Shown here in pieces: positions 42,497-53,389 of a DNA stretch of 64,000 nt; within the stretch, counting starts at the first letter, position 1; every line of letters starts with the position of its first letter. The DNA is taken from assembly GCA_032164245.1 (NCBI GenBank), contig JAVMKO010000142.1:62001-126000 (forward strand). The letters run 5' to 3'. Origin of the DNA: Sternotherus odoratus (lineage: Eukaryota; Chordata; Testudines; Kinosternidae). A program made the position numbers and the translations under genes. The notes beneath the pieces were generated by a model. The model saw only the letters and a list, made by a program, of their open reading frames with translations, was not told where the DNA came from and ran no database searches.

Positions 42497-43870
42497 CCAG
42501 GCTGTTCAGAAGGGGACCCTGTCCTAACAGCACCCACTATCACCAGAGAAAGAAACAGATCTTCAGATGGTTAAAGAAAACTTACTTTGATAGCGTCCTC
42601 TCTGGCAAGAAATCACTTCTCAGTAGCTGTGGTTGTGAAATCCTCAATTATTTACTGTTCTGTCATTATGGTCCCCACAATAGACGCCGGCTCCGGAGCT
42701 GGAGCACCCAAAAAAAATATTGTGCCCCTGTGCACTTCCCCCTGGTTACCTACTGCTGTGCCCCCTCCCTGTGCCCCCCCAGCTCACCTCCACTCCACCT
42801 CCTCCCCTAAGCGCGCTGTCACTCCGCTTCTCCCCCCTCCTTCCTGGCTTGCCGCATGAAAGCCTGGGACATGGGGGGTGTAGGGGAAATGTGGCGTGCT
42901 CGGGGGAGGAAGCGGGACTGGGGATTTGGGGTAGGGGAGGGAATGGGGGCATGGAAGGGGCAGAGTTGGGGCAGGGCAAGGGCAGGCCTAGGGGGTAGGG
43001 AGGGCTGAGCACCCACTGGCGCTGGCTAAAGCCGGCACCTATGGGCCCCACATCCCGATTATTTGCTGGATGATCTCTGTCTGGTTCTTCAATTATTTCT
43101 GTCCGTTACATAAATCATTTTGATTGAAGTAAATTAATGATGGTGGCAGCGTATGATTGGTTAGAGAATTTTGTTAGGCTTGGTTAGTAAAATGTTAGTA
43201 TAATGATTGGTTAAGATATAACTAAGCAGGACTCAAGTTTCACTCTATAAACTGGGGTCCAAAAGGAAGTTCTTTGGGAGCCAGCTCCAGGACAGAGCCC
43301 CAAGAACAGAGCTGCCCGACCTCAACAACCTGCCAAGGACACCGGGCAGAAACCTGGAGTCCCCCAGATTGACCCGGCCCTGTCTGGCCATCAAAAAACA
43401 TTCCTCTGTCTGATTGGGAGTGACGAGAATCATTATATGCTTAGCGTGTGTTTTGTTTTCTTGTGATTGTCAATCCTTCCCCGGGTCCAGGCCCAGGCCC
43501 CAGGCCAGGCCGATGTTCCTTGTTGGGAGCTGTGACCTGGCACTTGGCTGTGTTCAAACCCCTGGTGTGTCACCGGACCCAGCTCCCCACGCCAGGCACA
43601 CGGAGTCAGGATGGGCTGGGCTCAGGGGAGGGAGCTCATGGGGGGATCAGCTGAGCCTGGAGGCAGAGAGAGTAGGGAGGGTCATTGTCATTGGGGGATG
43701 GGGGATTATCGGGGTCCAGCCCCAGGGCTCCCTGTTTCCGAAGGGAGGGGGTTGGGATCAAAGGTTCTGTTTTGGGCCTGATTCTCAAATGTCCGTATCA
43801 GATCTGGGCCCGACCCTCTGTCTGTCCATAGCGTGTTCCCTGCTGCAGGCTCTGCTGGGGAAGTGAGGGG
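42497..43870. other. No gene recognised
   Basis: 42690-43020 is GC-rich. 43060-43450 has LTR-like features (TATAAACTGG near 43246) but no confirmed edges. A frame at 43414 starts with a hydrophobic stretch resembling a signal peptide but continues into non-protein-like sequence. Confidence 0.4.
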
Positions 43871-44127
43871 CTGAGCTGAGTTATCGGGGCCGGGGATGAA
43901 CGTAGGTGCTGCAGGGCTGGTAGCAAAGTCCCGTGCTGAGATGCTCAGTGCTGATCCCCTGGGGGCAAGAGAAGCCCCCGGGTCGCCCCCATTGGAGTCA
44001 CTGGCTCAGTGGGGACCTGGGCATCAGGACTCTCCCAGTTCTTGGCACAGCCTCATGGAGCAGGCAGGGGTGTCCCTGGTGGGACAGGTGGGGCTGGAAC
44101 TGGGCACCTCACCTTCCTGTTCCCAAC

Positions 44128-44720
44128 GCTGAGTCCCAGCAACCAGACGATCTGCTCAGCTCCTGGTGAGTTTGTCTGTCTGTCTCTCCCCAACCTACCC
44201 AGATCATTTACCCCTCACCCTCCAGGACATCAAGCCCCCACCCCTTGGACCGCACCCTGCTGAGTGCAGTGGCAATGGCATTGGAAGGCAAACGGGGTCG
44301 TGTGGGATCTGAGCAGGGCATGCAGGTCTCCCAGCTGACCCCTCCCTGGCCTGATGTCTCTCCCCTCTGAGCTGGGGTGAGTGTGAAATTCAGATAGAGA
44401 GTCACATCCATGGCCCATCTCAGCCCTGGGGCCCTGGCCCTGGGAAGCACAGAACACCACGGCTCTGACCCCAAGGGATTTACCTTCTCATGGTGACACT
44501 GGCCATTTTCTTCTTGTCCCCTTGACGGCTCTGACCCATTCGCCTTCCCAGGTGATCGCCGTGCTCCCATACTCCACCTGAACCAGACATCCACCCAGCC
44601 TGGAGACTCCATGGGGCTCCAATGCTCTGTGATCCCCAGCTCCTGGCCACCGGCATCGTCTTGTATCATGACGGGGAGGAAGTTTCATCCCAAAGGGACA
44701 GCGAAGCTAAGACAAGGGTT
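44128..44720 (+). pseudogene. Broken copy of the receptor: mini-exon and part of the Ig exon
   Basis: 44128-44166 matches exon 2 of the receptor gene (ALSPSNQTICSAP in phase 1). Its acceptor reads CCCAA where the intact gene has CCAG, so it cannot be spliced normally. 44552-44720 matches the first half of the Ig exon, with an intact CTTCCCAG acceptor and ILHLNQTSTQPGDSM, but a frameshift follows the first cysteine (the other frame has TGIVLYHDGEEVSSQ). The match stops before the second cysteine, where a CR1-like repeat begins. No leader or membrane exon accompanies it. Confidence 0.7.
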
Positions 44721-44724
44721 TTTG

Positions 44725-45110
44725 AGAGGGCATATCCAAAAGGGTCCATCGGATCACCCAGACTGAGCTCCCATATGACCCGGGCCAGGGAGCTGCGCCC
44801 AGTGATCCTGTGTCCAGTCCAGCAGGGGTTGGTGGAGCCAAGATGTGGCTTTTGGTCACGGCTTCGGTTCTTTGCTGGCTATTTGAGCGGCAGGGGATGC
44901 TTCCAGCCAATGCACCAGCAGAAGGCACCGCTGGAGCAGGGAAGGCAGTGAGCAGATATTGACCTACCTAGGAGCAGCAGAAATTCACCTGTGAGTTCAG
45001 AGCTTGGTCCCATCCCCCTGGCAATTCCTGGGAAAGGGAGAGCTGGTTCCTGCCACTACTCCAGGACCTTCCCTTAGCCTGGGCCTGGAATTGTTTTCTG
45101 ACCTGATGCT
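44725..45110 (-). mobile_element. CR1-like repeat shared with intron 2
   Basis: Parallel to 30345-30690 (CTGAGCTCCCATATGACCC, GGCAATTCCTGGGAAAGG, GCCTGGGCCTGGAATT-like blocks). It directly follows the broken Ig exon. Confidence 0.45.
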
Positions 45111-46356
45111 TCTCTGCTTCCCCAGAGAACACACGAACAAAGAGCACAAACAAAGCCACAAAGCCTTTATGATAGCCCCTAAAGGGTGTTGCTGCTCCTA
45201 GAGGGGACGGCCCTCTCCACTAAGGAAGTAACCCTAGAGGATGGGCAGGGGCGAAGGTGCTTCCTTTGCTTTCCGGGGAAAGGGAAAGTGTTTATGGAGT
45301 CAGCAGCAGGAGGGGAGTTCCCTCTGTCCCCCTCACTCAGTCACAAACACTTGTGCAGCTGTTACTGAGCTGTGCCTGCCTCATCATTCCAGGCCCTCTG
45401 CCTGTTTGGGCCACCACCAAGCAGGAGTCCCACAGTCCTGCAACACCAGGACAGCCCTGGGATCGGCTGCTAGCAGGGAAAGGAAAATGGCAGATGACAG
45501 CATGGAAGAGGGAGACATGCAGCAGGGAGTGTGAAGACCAAAATTCCCAGATTTTGTGTCTGAAAGATTTTCCAGGGCTGAAGTTGATTGGAACGCCTGG
45601 ATAAATCAAATTAAGTCCACTTTAATTCTGAATAAGACCACCCACACAGGGGTTTAATGTGGTTTACTTTAATCCCCAGAGCATCCCATTTGCTGATCAG
45701 GGTCAGCTGAAAATTTTACATCAAGATCTTTTTAGCTAGAAGACTAGATTTTGACTAAACAATTCTTTGTGTTTGTCTCCATGTGACGTGTCTGTTTTCC
45801 TTGGACATTTTCAAGTGTTCATTGCAAAACTAGCCTGCCTCCATACCACCTCCCCTGCCCAATATTTCATTGTTTGGAAGTTTTCAGCTAACATGTTTTT
45901 CCCCACTTTTTGGGTTTTTAATGAAAAGTTAACAGTTTCTTGTTGAAAGGAAATTAATCTCAGTTTTCCCTAGGGGGAAAAACCCCATCTTCCACCTGCC
46001 TCAGAGTGCACCATGTTTAAATCCTCATTACTGGAATCTACCAATCCTCTGTCCTGTCTTTTGTCCTGCATCTGGCCTCTGCAACCTCTTAGGGGTTAAA
46101 AGGCACTGGCAAGACAGGGCTGAGAGAGGTTTTTCCCTCTGGTTGGGAGAATGCTGTGATCCCCAGTGACACCTGGGAGCAGCCTTGAATTGCTGTTCTG
46201 GAGTCAAATGTGAATCAGGGTAAGTGTACATGGGCCTGGAGCGACGCTCACTCTCCAGGCTGTGTGCTGGTCAGATCCCAGCTCCATGAGTACAGGGATC
46301 CCAGCTCTCGTGCTGGATGAGTTTCAGAGACAGGCGAGGTCCTACAGGACTGGATG
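45111..46356. other. No gene recognised
   Basis: No domain-bearing frame and no identified repeat. Confidence 0.45.
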
Positions 46357-46554
46357 GTTCAGATTAGGGCTGTCAATTAATTGCAGTAAACTCACACGAT
46401 TAATTCAAAAAATGAATCACAACTTAAAAAATGAATCACGATTAATCGCAGTTTTAATTGCACTGTTAAAAATATTTTTGGGTGTTTTTCTACATTTTCA
46501 AATATATTGGTCTGCACTGCTTTGGACTGTTATTGAACAGAATCCATCATTAGC

Positions 46555-46746
46555 ATGGATGCATATATTCTGGAATGGTGGTTGAAGCATGACGGGACAT
46601 ATGAATCCTTATCGCATCTGGCATGTAAACATCTTGCGACACTGACTACAACAGTGCCATGTGAACACCTGTTATCACTTTCAGGTGACATTGTAAACAA
46701 GAAGCAGGAAGCATTATCTCCTGCAAATGTAAACAAACGTTTTTGA
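46555..46746 (+). pseudogene. hAT transposase dimerisation-domain remnant
   Basis: The 63-codon frame ends in TVPCEHLLSLSGDIVNKKQE then ALSPANVNKRF. This matches the hAT C-terminal dimerisation motif, in which a C-E-R-x-F-S core is followed by a G-x-I and an R-x-x-L-x-x-x-N-V block. Key arginine and phenylalanine positions have changed, and the upstream catalytic part is absent. Confidence 0.65.
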
Positions 46747-46967
46747 GCAATTGACTGCACAACAAGTAGGACTGAGTGGCCTGGTAAGCTCTAAAGTTTT
46801 ACCTGGTTCTATTTTTGAATGAAGGGTTTTTTGTACGTAATTCTATGTTTGTAAGTTCAACTTTCATGATAAAGAGATTGCACTACAGTACTTGTATTAG
46901 GTGAATTGAAAAAATACTATTTCTTTTGTTTTTTTAAAATATTTGTAATAAAAATAAATGTAAAGTG

Positions 46968-47104
46968 AGCACTGTATGCATCTGATGAAGTGAGAATTCA
47001 CTCGCGAAAGCTTAAGCTCCAATACGTCTGTTAGTCTATAAGCTGCCACAGAACTCTTTGTCGCTTTTGTACATCCAGACTAAAATGGCTACCCCTCTGA
47101 TACG
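46968..47104. mobile_element. Penelope-like terminal fragment
   Basis: GCATCTGATGAAGTGAGAAT, GCGAAAGCTTAAGC, TTAGTCTATAAGCTGCCACA and AATGGCTACCCCTCTGATAC reproduce the element's end motifs in the same orientation as the right arm at 56728-57035. Confidence 0.6.
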
Positions 47105-47126
47105 TTACACTTTGTATTCTGTTGTA

Positions 47127-47938
47127 CAGTAAACCCTCGATTTAACGGACCCCGATTTAACGGACTTCGGATGCAACGGACAAAATTTCCGATGCATCCG
47201 AAATCCGTTATTTGGGGGCTGCCGTCGGGGAGCCGGGCGGGGGGGTTGACAGTTCACGCCCGGCTTCCCACAGCGGGGTGCCGGGCGGGCGGGCTGAAAG
47301 TTCCCGCCGGGCTCCCCGCTGCGGGGAGCCGGGCGGGGGGGTTGACAGTTCATGCCCGGCTTCCCGCAGCGGGGTGCCGGGCGGGCGGGCTGAAAGTTCC
47401 CGCCGGGCTCCCCGCTGTGGGTAGCCGGGCGAGTTGACAGCTCCCGCCGGGCTCCCCGCTGCGGGGAGCCGGGCGGGGGGGGTTGACAGTTCCCGCCCAG
47501 CTTCCCGCAGCGGGGTGCCGGGCGGGCGGGCTGAAAATTCCCGCCGGGCTCCCCGCTGCGGGGAGCCGGGCGAGTTGACAGCTCCCGCCAGGCTCCCCGC
47601 TGCAGGGAGCCGGGCGGGGGGGTTGACAGTTCCCGCCCGGCTCCCCGCAGCGGGGTGCCGGGCGGGCGGGCTGAAAGTTCCCGCCGGGGAAGCCGGGTGA
47701 GTTGACAGCTCCCGCCGGGCTCCCCGCTGCGGGGAGCCGGGCAGGTGGGGGGGGGGGGTTTGACAGCTCCTAAAACCTCTATATAAGGGACTAATTCGAG
47801 TGAGGGGGTGTCCGTTAAAGCCAAAAGTCCTGTTATTTAATGATTTTAAAAAAATTTAAAAAATTATTAAATAACGGACTTTTGGCTTTAACGGACACCC
47901 CCTCGCCCCAATTAGTCCGTTAAATCGAGGTTTCACTG
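47127..47938 (+). mobile_element. Tigger-like element with GC minisatellite and terminal hairpin
   Basis: Complete: CAGTAAACCCTCGATTTAAC at the left, inverted CAGTGAAACCTCGATTTAAC at the right, and TA on both sides (47125-47126, 47939-47940). The left arm has its own hairpin (TTCGGATGCA / TGCATCCGAA). The middle is a GC-rich array alternating about 96-bp and 44-bp units (GGGGAGCCGGGCGGG...TTGACAG). The right end holds a hairpin at about 47788-47920, homologous to that at 22114-22244. The long minus-strand frame across it is an artefact. Confidence 0.85.
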
Positions 47939-48478
47939 TAATTTAAATCAATATATTTGAAAATGTAGAAAACATCCAAAATATTTAAATAAACGGTATT
48001 CTATTATTGTTTAACAGCATGCTTAACGGCAATTAATTTTTTTAATCACTTGACAGCCCTAGTTGAGATGCTTCATCCCCACCCAGCTTCCTCATAACAG
48101 CAGCCCAGAGGCATAGAGCCAGCCTGGAGAAGTGTGACCAGGAGGGATGGGACAGCAGGAGGGGAGCAGGGCCAGGGTCAGAGCCTGCCTGTGAACGAAC
48201 CCCAGGTTCTGAAGGGTCTCAGTTCCCTAGAAGACTTCATCCTGTAAGTAGTTGGGTTTGTAGGACACTGAGCTGCTGCAGGGCTCCTGAGCTGACAACA
48301 GCCCTTTAGCAGCCTCCCTTCCCAGCAGAGAGCTGGTCACTGGGCCAACACTCCAATTGGGCAGATCACGCACACACACCCAGAATGGCAACCAGTCAGC
48401 CAGCCAGTTGTAAACGACAGTCTGACACAGGACAAGGTGGATCAGGTCCCACATGTAACCCCCATTAGCTCAGCATGG

Positions 48479-49163
48479 TGTCACAGAGTGCCTGGGCGAT
48501 GGTCTGGAACCGCTCCCTAGGAAGCCAGACTGGACTTTGGGTGAAGTGTCCCCTCTCCGTACACAGCCTGTTTCCAAGGCTAGGAGCTTCACGGGTACCT
48601 GCTTCAGCCTTCCTGGGTCTGACCTCAGAGCATTCAGCACCTTCTGCCCCTCCGTGCGCTTCCCACAGTGAGCCTACCTGGGCGGGGTCCTGGGGGAGCC
48701 CGTGGATTCTTCACCCCAAATCCACAGTCAAACATGACTCTCAGCCAGCCAGTAAAACCGAGGTTTATTCGTCGACAGGTACATGGTCTAACACCGAGCT
48801 TGTAGGCACCCAAACCCCTCAGCTGGATCCATTTTGGGGGCCCAAGGGAGGCCAGACCCTGCCTGGGCCTGCCTCCCTTCTGCCCACACAGCTTCAGACT
48901 CCAACCCCCCTCTCCAGCCAGCTGCAGACTCCCAACCGAAACTCCCTCTCTTCCGCCCCTCCTCCCCCCTCGCTCAGCCAGGTCAGGTGACCTCCCTCCT
49001 CACACTTAGGGTCAGATTACAGCTTCAGGTATGCATACCTGCAGAGAGGGGAGAGGGCAGTGCCTGCTTGTTTACACTATCAGCCCCATTCCTTCACATA
49101 GACACTTAAGAAATGCAAAGGGGAAACTGAGGCGCACACACACAGTATTCCTACTCTGTCACA
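48479..49163 (-). mobile_element. Solo LTR, family L1 copy 4
   Basis: TGTCACAG to GTCACA, with flanks CATGG (48474-48478) and CAAGG (49164-49168) matching at four of five bases. It contains the reversed CAGTAAAACCGAGGTTTATT and CACACACACAGTATTCC family segments. Confidence 0.85.
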
Positions 49164-50339
49164 CAAGGCTCCCTGGGCTCCTGTAGGGACAACAGGAATG
49201 AGGTGTCTGGGGTGGCTACAGGCAGTAAGCTCTGTCTTTAGCCAGGTGGTAGTGACCCAGGCATTTCGGGTGTAAGTTCAAGTGCTGCATCCCACCCCAC
49301 CAGGGTTATCCAAATGATACACAAATAAAACGTGCTAATGAGCTCGTTCCTTAGGTCAAGTGGCAGAGATCTGTGCTGTGATCCTGGGTTCAAAGTGTAC
49401 TCTTGACCCCCCCAGTAGAAGCACTTGTACCCACTGTCACAACGATGACTCCTTAGAAGTCACTGGGACGGTTCCACCCTGCACCTCCTGTCCCATGTTT
49501 AAGTCACTTACATTACTCTGCACTGAACCTTAGATCCCTGGGCTGCTGTTTCCTGTACATGCCCCACCCTGCTAACTCCTCCGCAACATTGCACAAGCTG
49601 GGACAGGAAGGGCAGCTTGGTGGTGAGGGGATGGGATGGGAGTGGGGAGCAGATCCAGGGACAGGGGAGTATCAGCACTCAGGGCTGACCTGCAATGGGC
49701 CTCCCGAATGATGGAGGATGAATGGGAACCCGAGCAGCATATAAACTCCTTGTGCTCACCCTGTCTCCGCAGGTAACCAAACACCTGTCCTGGATCCTGG
49801 CCAGATCATATCTCTGCTGTAATACACAGGTTAATGTGTGACAGGTGCCCTGGTGCTTTCACTTTCCCTTGGTCAGAGTTCACAAACAGCTCCGGGATCC
49901 ATTTCCCCCTAAGCCCCAGCACGTCCAGTTCCTTGGGTGTTCTATGTGGGGCCGGGACCCCAGGCTCCTGGCTCACTGCATGGAATCTCCTGGGATTCAC
50001 TGATCCTTAAGGTAGGTCCCTATCTGTTATTACCCCGTTCCTTTGCTCTCAAGGGCTGCTCACACTCCAGCCTCCTGGAAGCACCTTCCCACTGAAAGGG
50101 TCTGTTCCTATCTCCCGTCTCTGCTGGGCAAATCCTGATGGTGGGTGTGATTCACTGCTCAGCCTGTTATCCCCTCACTGCAGGGTATGGCCCCCTGGAG
50201 GGTGTGATGGGGGCACGGGTTGTTTGGTGCCCCTAGGAGGAGGGGCTGCCAGGCCAGAAGGGTGTGTGGGGTGGGGGGAGGGGGCAGTTATTTGGCTCAG
50301 AGATCTAAATGGAAGGTGCCTCCCTGGTTGTTATTATTA
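49164..50339. other. No gene recognised; one weak tRNA-like SINE head
   Basis: 49350-49400 (CCTTAGGTCAAGTGGCAGAG ... GGGTTCAAAGT) resembles the A and B boxes of a tRNA-derived SINE but is too short to be sure. The rest is unassigned. Confidence 0.35.
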
Positions 50340-50359
50340 TGAGTATTACAGTAGCACCT

Positions 50360-50660
50360 AGAGCCCCAGGTGAGATCGGCGTCCCCCTTTATGCCAGGTG
50401 CTGACCAGATCACAAATGAGATCAGGGCCCCACTGCACAATGTGTTGTACCGACCCTGACGGAGATCTGGGCTCCACTGTGCTGGGCACTTCATAGACCC
50501 ATAACCGAGATCTAGACCTCATTGTGCCAGGTGCTGCATAGACCAACATGGAGATCAGGGCCCCTTTGTGCACTAAACAAACCCTGACCAAGATCTGGGC
50601 CCCGTTGTGCCAGGTGCTGCACATACAGACCGTGAGAGACTGTCCCTGCCCCAAAGTCCG
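50360..50660 (+). repeat. 44-bp minisatellite
   Basis: About six units of roughly 44 bp on the theme GAGATCTGGGCCCCATTGTG followed by CCAGGTGCTGCATAGACC. The array is followed by CTGTCCCTGCCCCAAAG, a phrase found at the end of some vertebrate SINEs, so it may have grown inside one. Confidence 0.75.
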
Positions 50661-50817
50661 GCAGTCAGGTGTAGCTGAGCCTACCTGGGCTCAGACCCTG
50701 TCGAGCCTCCTCTCCATGGGACATTACATGCACGGGAACAGCTATAGGGTTCACATGTTTGCATCACTCCCTTTAATCATAGCATAATATTATCACTATG
50801 AAGACTATGGGGTGTAG

Positions 50818-51440
50818 TGTTACAGAAGGACTCCATTTTTATGTTCTCAGCACACACGGAGGAGTTAGAATCATAAAATCATAAATCCTCTGGCTGGACG
50901 GTTGCAGTGTAACACAGCTTTATTGCTTAGAATCTAGAATGATAACACACAAGGACCCAAAACAGAGAGAGACAAAGCAGGCTGCTCCTTAAGGCTCAGA
51001 CATCCAGGTCATCCTGCCTTTCTATAGACTTCTTCCTGTAGAACTGCCTGCTACTTGACCTAGATTGCACACTTCCCTGCAGAGACCCCTGCCTGTCTGC
51101 AGGACCAGGAAAACCCACATAGCATTTATAGTGACAGTTTATAATTCCTGTACAGTTTTCAAAGTACCATGATATGGCCCCTTCTGACTTTCCACTGTAC
51201 CTGGCTGTAATGTCTATTAATGTGATTGTCTCCCATTGGAGTGGGGGAGCAAGTATCAGACAGCTGATGTCTGTGACAGCCACTGCCAACCCCAACCCTG
51301 TCACTTGGCAGCATCACTTTACACAGGTGGGTGACATCCAGCCAAGCTGACCCTCTACAAAGGTGCCCAGATGTCACCATGGGCCAGGGTGAGATGGGTC
51401 CCCTCTGGGCCTGATCCACACAGCACATGCATCTGTCACA
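50818..51440 (-). mobile_element. Probable solo LTR
   Basis: Edges TGTTACAG and CTGTCACA. On the minus strand an AATAAA lies near 50915 (plus strand CTTTATTGC). Flanking pentamers do not match, so the boundaries are provisional. Confidence 0.5.
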
Positions 51441-51482
51441 GCCCCAGCGGCACAGCCTGGCTCTTTAATTCATGCTGTAGAA

Positions 51483-52848
51483 CAGGGGTCTCCAAACTAC
51501 GGCCCGCGGGCCAGATGCGGCCCGCGAGGCCCTCTCATCCGGCCCGCGGCAGGGGTCGGGAACCAGCTACGGGGCCGGGACGCGCCGCGTGCTCCGCTGC
51601 CGCCGCCAGCCGCGGGGCCGGGACGCGCCGCGTGCTCCGCTGCCGCCGCCAGCCGCGGGGCCGGGACGCGCCGCGTGCTCCCCTGCCGCCGCCGGCCGGG
51701 ACGCACCGCGTGCTTCGCTGCCGCCGCCGGCCAAGGACTGCTCAGAGCTGGGGCCGGGACGCGCCGCACGGCACCGCCACCCAGTTACAGGCGGCGAAAC
51801 AAGGAGCCACCCACTGCCAGGCGGCAAAACGGTCTGTGGGGAGAGACTGGGTTGAGCGGGTCAGTTGGGGGGGGGGAAGAGACCGGGTTGAGCGGGTCAG
51901 TTGGGGGGGGAAGAGACCGGGTTGAGCGGGTCAGTTGGGGGGGGGGAAGAGACCGGGTTGAGCGGGTCAGTTGGGGGGGGGGGGTTGGAGGAAAGGAGGT
52001 TTGGGGGGGAGAGACCTGGCTGGGTGGGTCAGTTGGGGGGGGGGGTTGGAGGAAAGGAGGTTTGGGGGGGAGAGACCTGGCTGGGTGGGTCAGTTGGGGG
52101 GGGGGTTGGAGGAAAGGAGGTTTTGGGGGGAGAGACCTGGCTGAGTGGGTCAGTTGGGGGGGGGGGTTGGAGGAAAGGAGGTTTGGGGGGGAGAGACCTG
52201 GCTGGGTGGGTCATTTGGGGGTGGGGGGTTTGGAGGAAAGGAGGTTTTGGGGTGAGAGACCTGGCTGGGTGGGTCATTTGGGGGGGGGGGTTGGAGGAAA
52301 GGAGGTTTTGGGGGGAGAGACCTGGCTGGGTGGGTCAGTTGGGGGTTGGAGGAAAGGAGGTTTTGGGGGGAGAGACCTGGCTGGGTGGGTCAGTTGGGGG
52401 GTTGATGTGTAGTGTTCATGTGTAGTGAACAGGTGTTCATGTGTAGTGTTCAGGTGTAGTGTTCATGTGTAGTGAACAGGTGTTCATGTGTAGTGTTCAT
52501 GTGTAGTGTTCAGGTGTTCATGTGTAGTGTTCAGGTGTAGTGTTCATGTGTAGTGTTCATGTCTTCATGTGTAGTGTTCATGTGTAGTGAACAGGTGTAG
52601 TGAACAGGTGTTCAGGTGTAGTGAACAGGTGTTCAGGTGTAGTGTTCATGTGTAGTGAACAGGTGTTCATGTGTAGTGTATCAATGTGTTATTAAATAAT
52701 AACTGAATAAAATAATATTAAATAAATAATTAAAAACAACATCCATGTTTTGATTCTTTTTTATTTGGACCTCGAGTGTGTTGTCGGCCCCCGAACTGCT
52801 ATTTGATAGTTAATGCGGCCCTCGGGCTGAAAAGTTTGGAGACCCCTG
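51483..52848 (+). mobile_element. hAT element expanded by three minisatellites
   Basis: The inverted ends CAGGGGTCTCCAAACT and (inverted) CAGGGGTCTCCAAACTT lie inside a perfect 8-bp duplication CTGTAGAA (51475-51482 and 52849-52856). The interior has no transposase. It consists of a 43-bp GC array (about 51540-51760), a G-rich array of about 60 bp (about 51840-52400) and an array of TGTAGTGTTCA-type 11-mers (about 52405-52680). The 245-codon frame across the second array is a repeat artefact. Confidence 0.92.
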
Positions 52849-53298
52849 CTGTAGAATGTCATGGAGTTCGGTGTGGAGAGCCCCGGGTCACTCATGTTCT
52901 GTGTTATTCAAGGTGGTGACAGGCACAGAACCAGGCCCCTTCTGCAGGGGGACAGCGGGTGGGTACCACTGGGGTTACCTCGTAAGTGGCCCTGCTCTGT
53001 GGCAGACTCACCCTGCACTGGTATTGGGGGGCACCTGCACCAATGGCTGGTCAGAGAACCGACAAGGGGAGGAAATGGGGGTGGATACATGGCACTGCCT
53101 GGGGGTGGAAATTCCCAGTGCCAGGCCTGGGCAGGCGGCAGGCAGCCTGGGAGGGTGAAATCCTCTCCTGTCCCTGGGGAGATGCTCTGCCTGGGAGCAG
53201 AGTGGGTCAGGTCAGACGCTGTATGGGGTGTGTTCCCTGCACTGCCGGCCCCTCACGCAGTCTGGGGAGTGTTAACCATCCCTGCTCTCTCCTTACAG

Positions 53299-53389
53299 GT
53301 CCCTGCCCGGGGTGTCTCCATGGCGACGCGATGGTGGCTCTGTGTGTGCAGCCTGGGGATCCTCCTCCTGGTGCCGTGTTCGCTCTCTG
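53299..53389 (+). CDS. Butyrophilin-like exon: 5' UTR end and signal peptide
   Basis: An acceptor (CTCCTTACAG) precedes a short leader. The ATG at 53320 (CTCCATGGCG context) opens a strongly hydrophobic signal peptide of 23 codons, ending in phase 1 at GTAAAAA. An acceptor upstream of the ATG implies a non-coding first exon farther left. Confidence 0.7.

Larger units (their letters stand above)
46365..48061 (+). mobile_element. hAT DNA transposon remnant with nested insertions
   Basis: Inverted ends TAGGGCTGTCAA and TTGACAGCCCTA are flanked by GTTCAGAT (46357-46364) and GTTGAGAT (48062-48069), seven of eight bases matching. The interior has a remnant of a transposase C-terminus. A Penelope terminal fragment and an 812-bp Tigger-like element have been inserted in it. 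Confidence 0.85.

Noticed and set aside
43414..43866. 150-codon frame starting with a signal-peptide-like hydrophobic stretch
   Set aside because: The remainder is not protein-like. No donor follows the leader and the region looks like repeat-derived sequence.
47105..47824. 239-codon minus-strand frame rich in Pro, Arg and Gly
   Set aside because: Translation of the GC-rich array inside the Tigger-like element.
51675..52412. 245-codon plus-strand frame rich in Gly, Trp and Glu
   Set aside because: It is a tandem array of about 60 bp with a period that happens to avoid stops. It lies inside a hAT element and has no splice or domain support.
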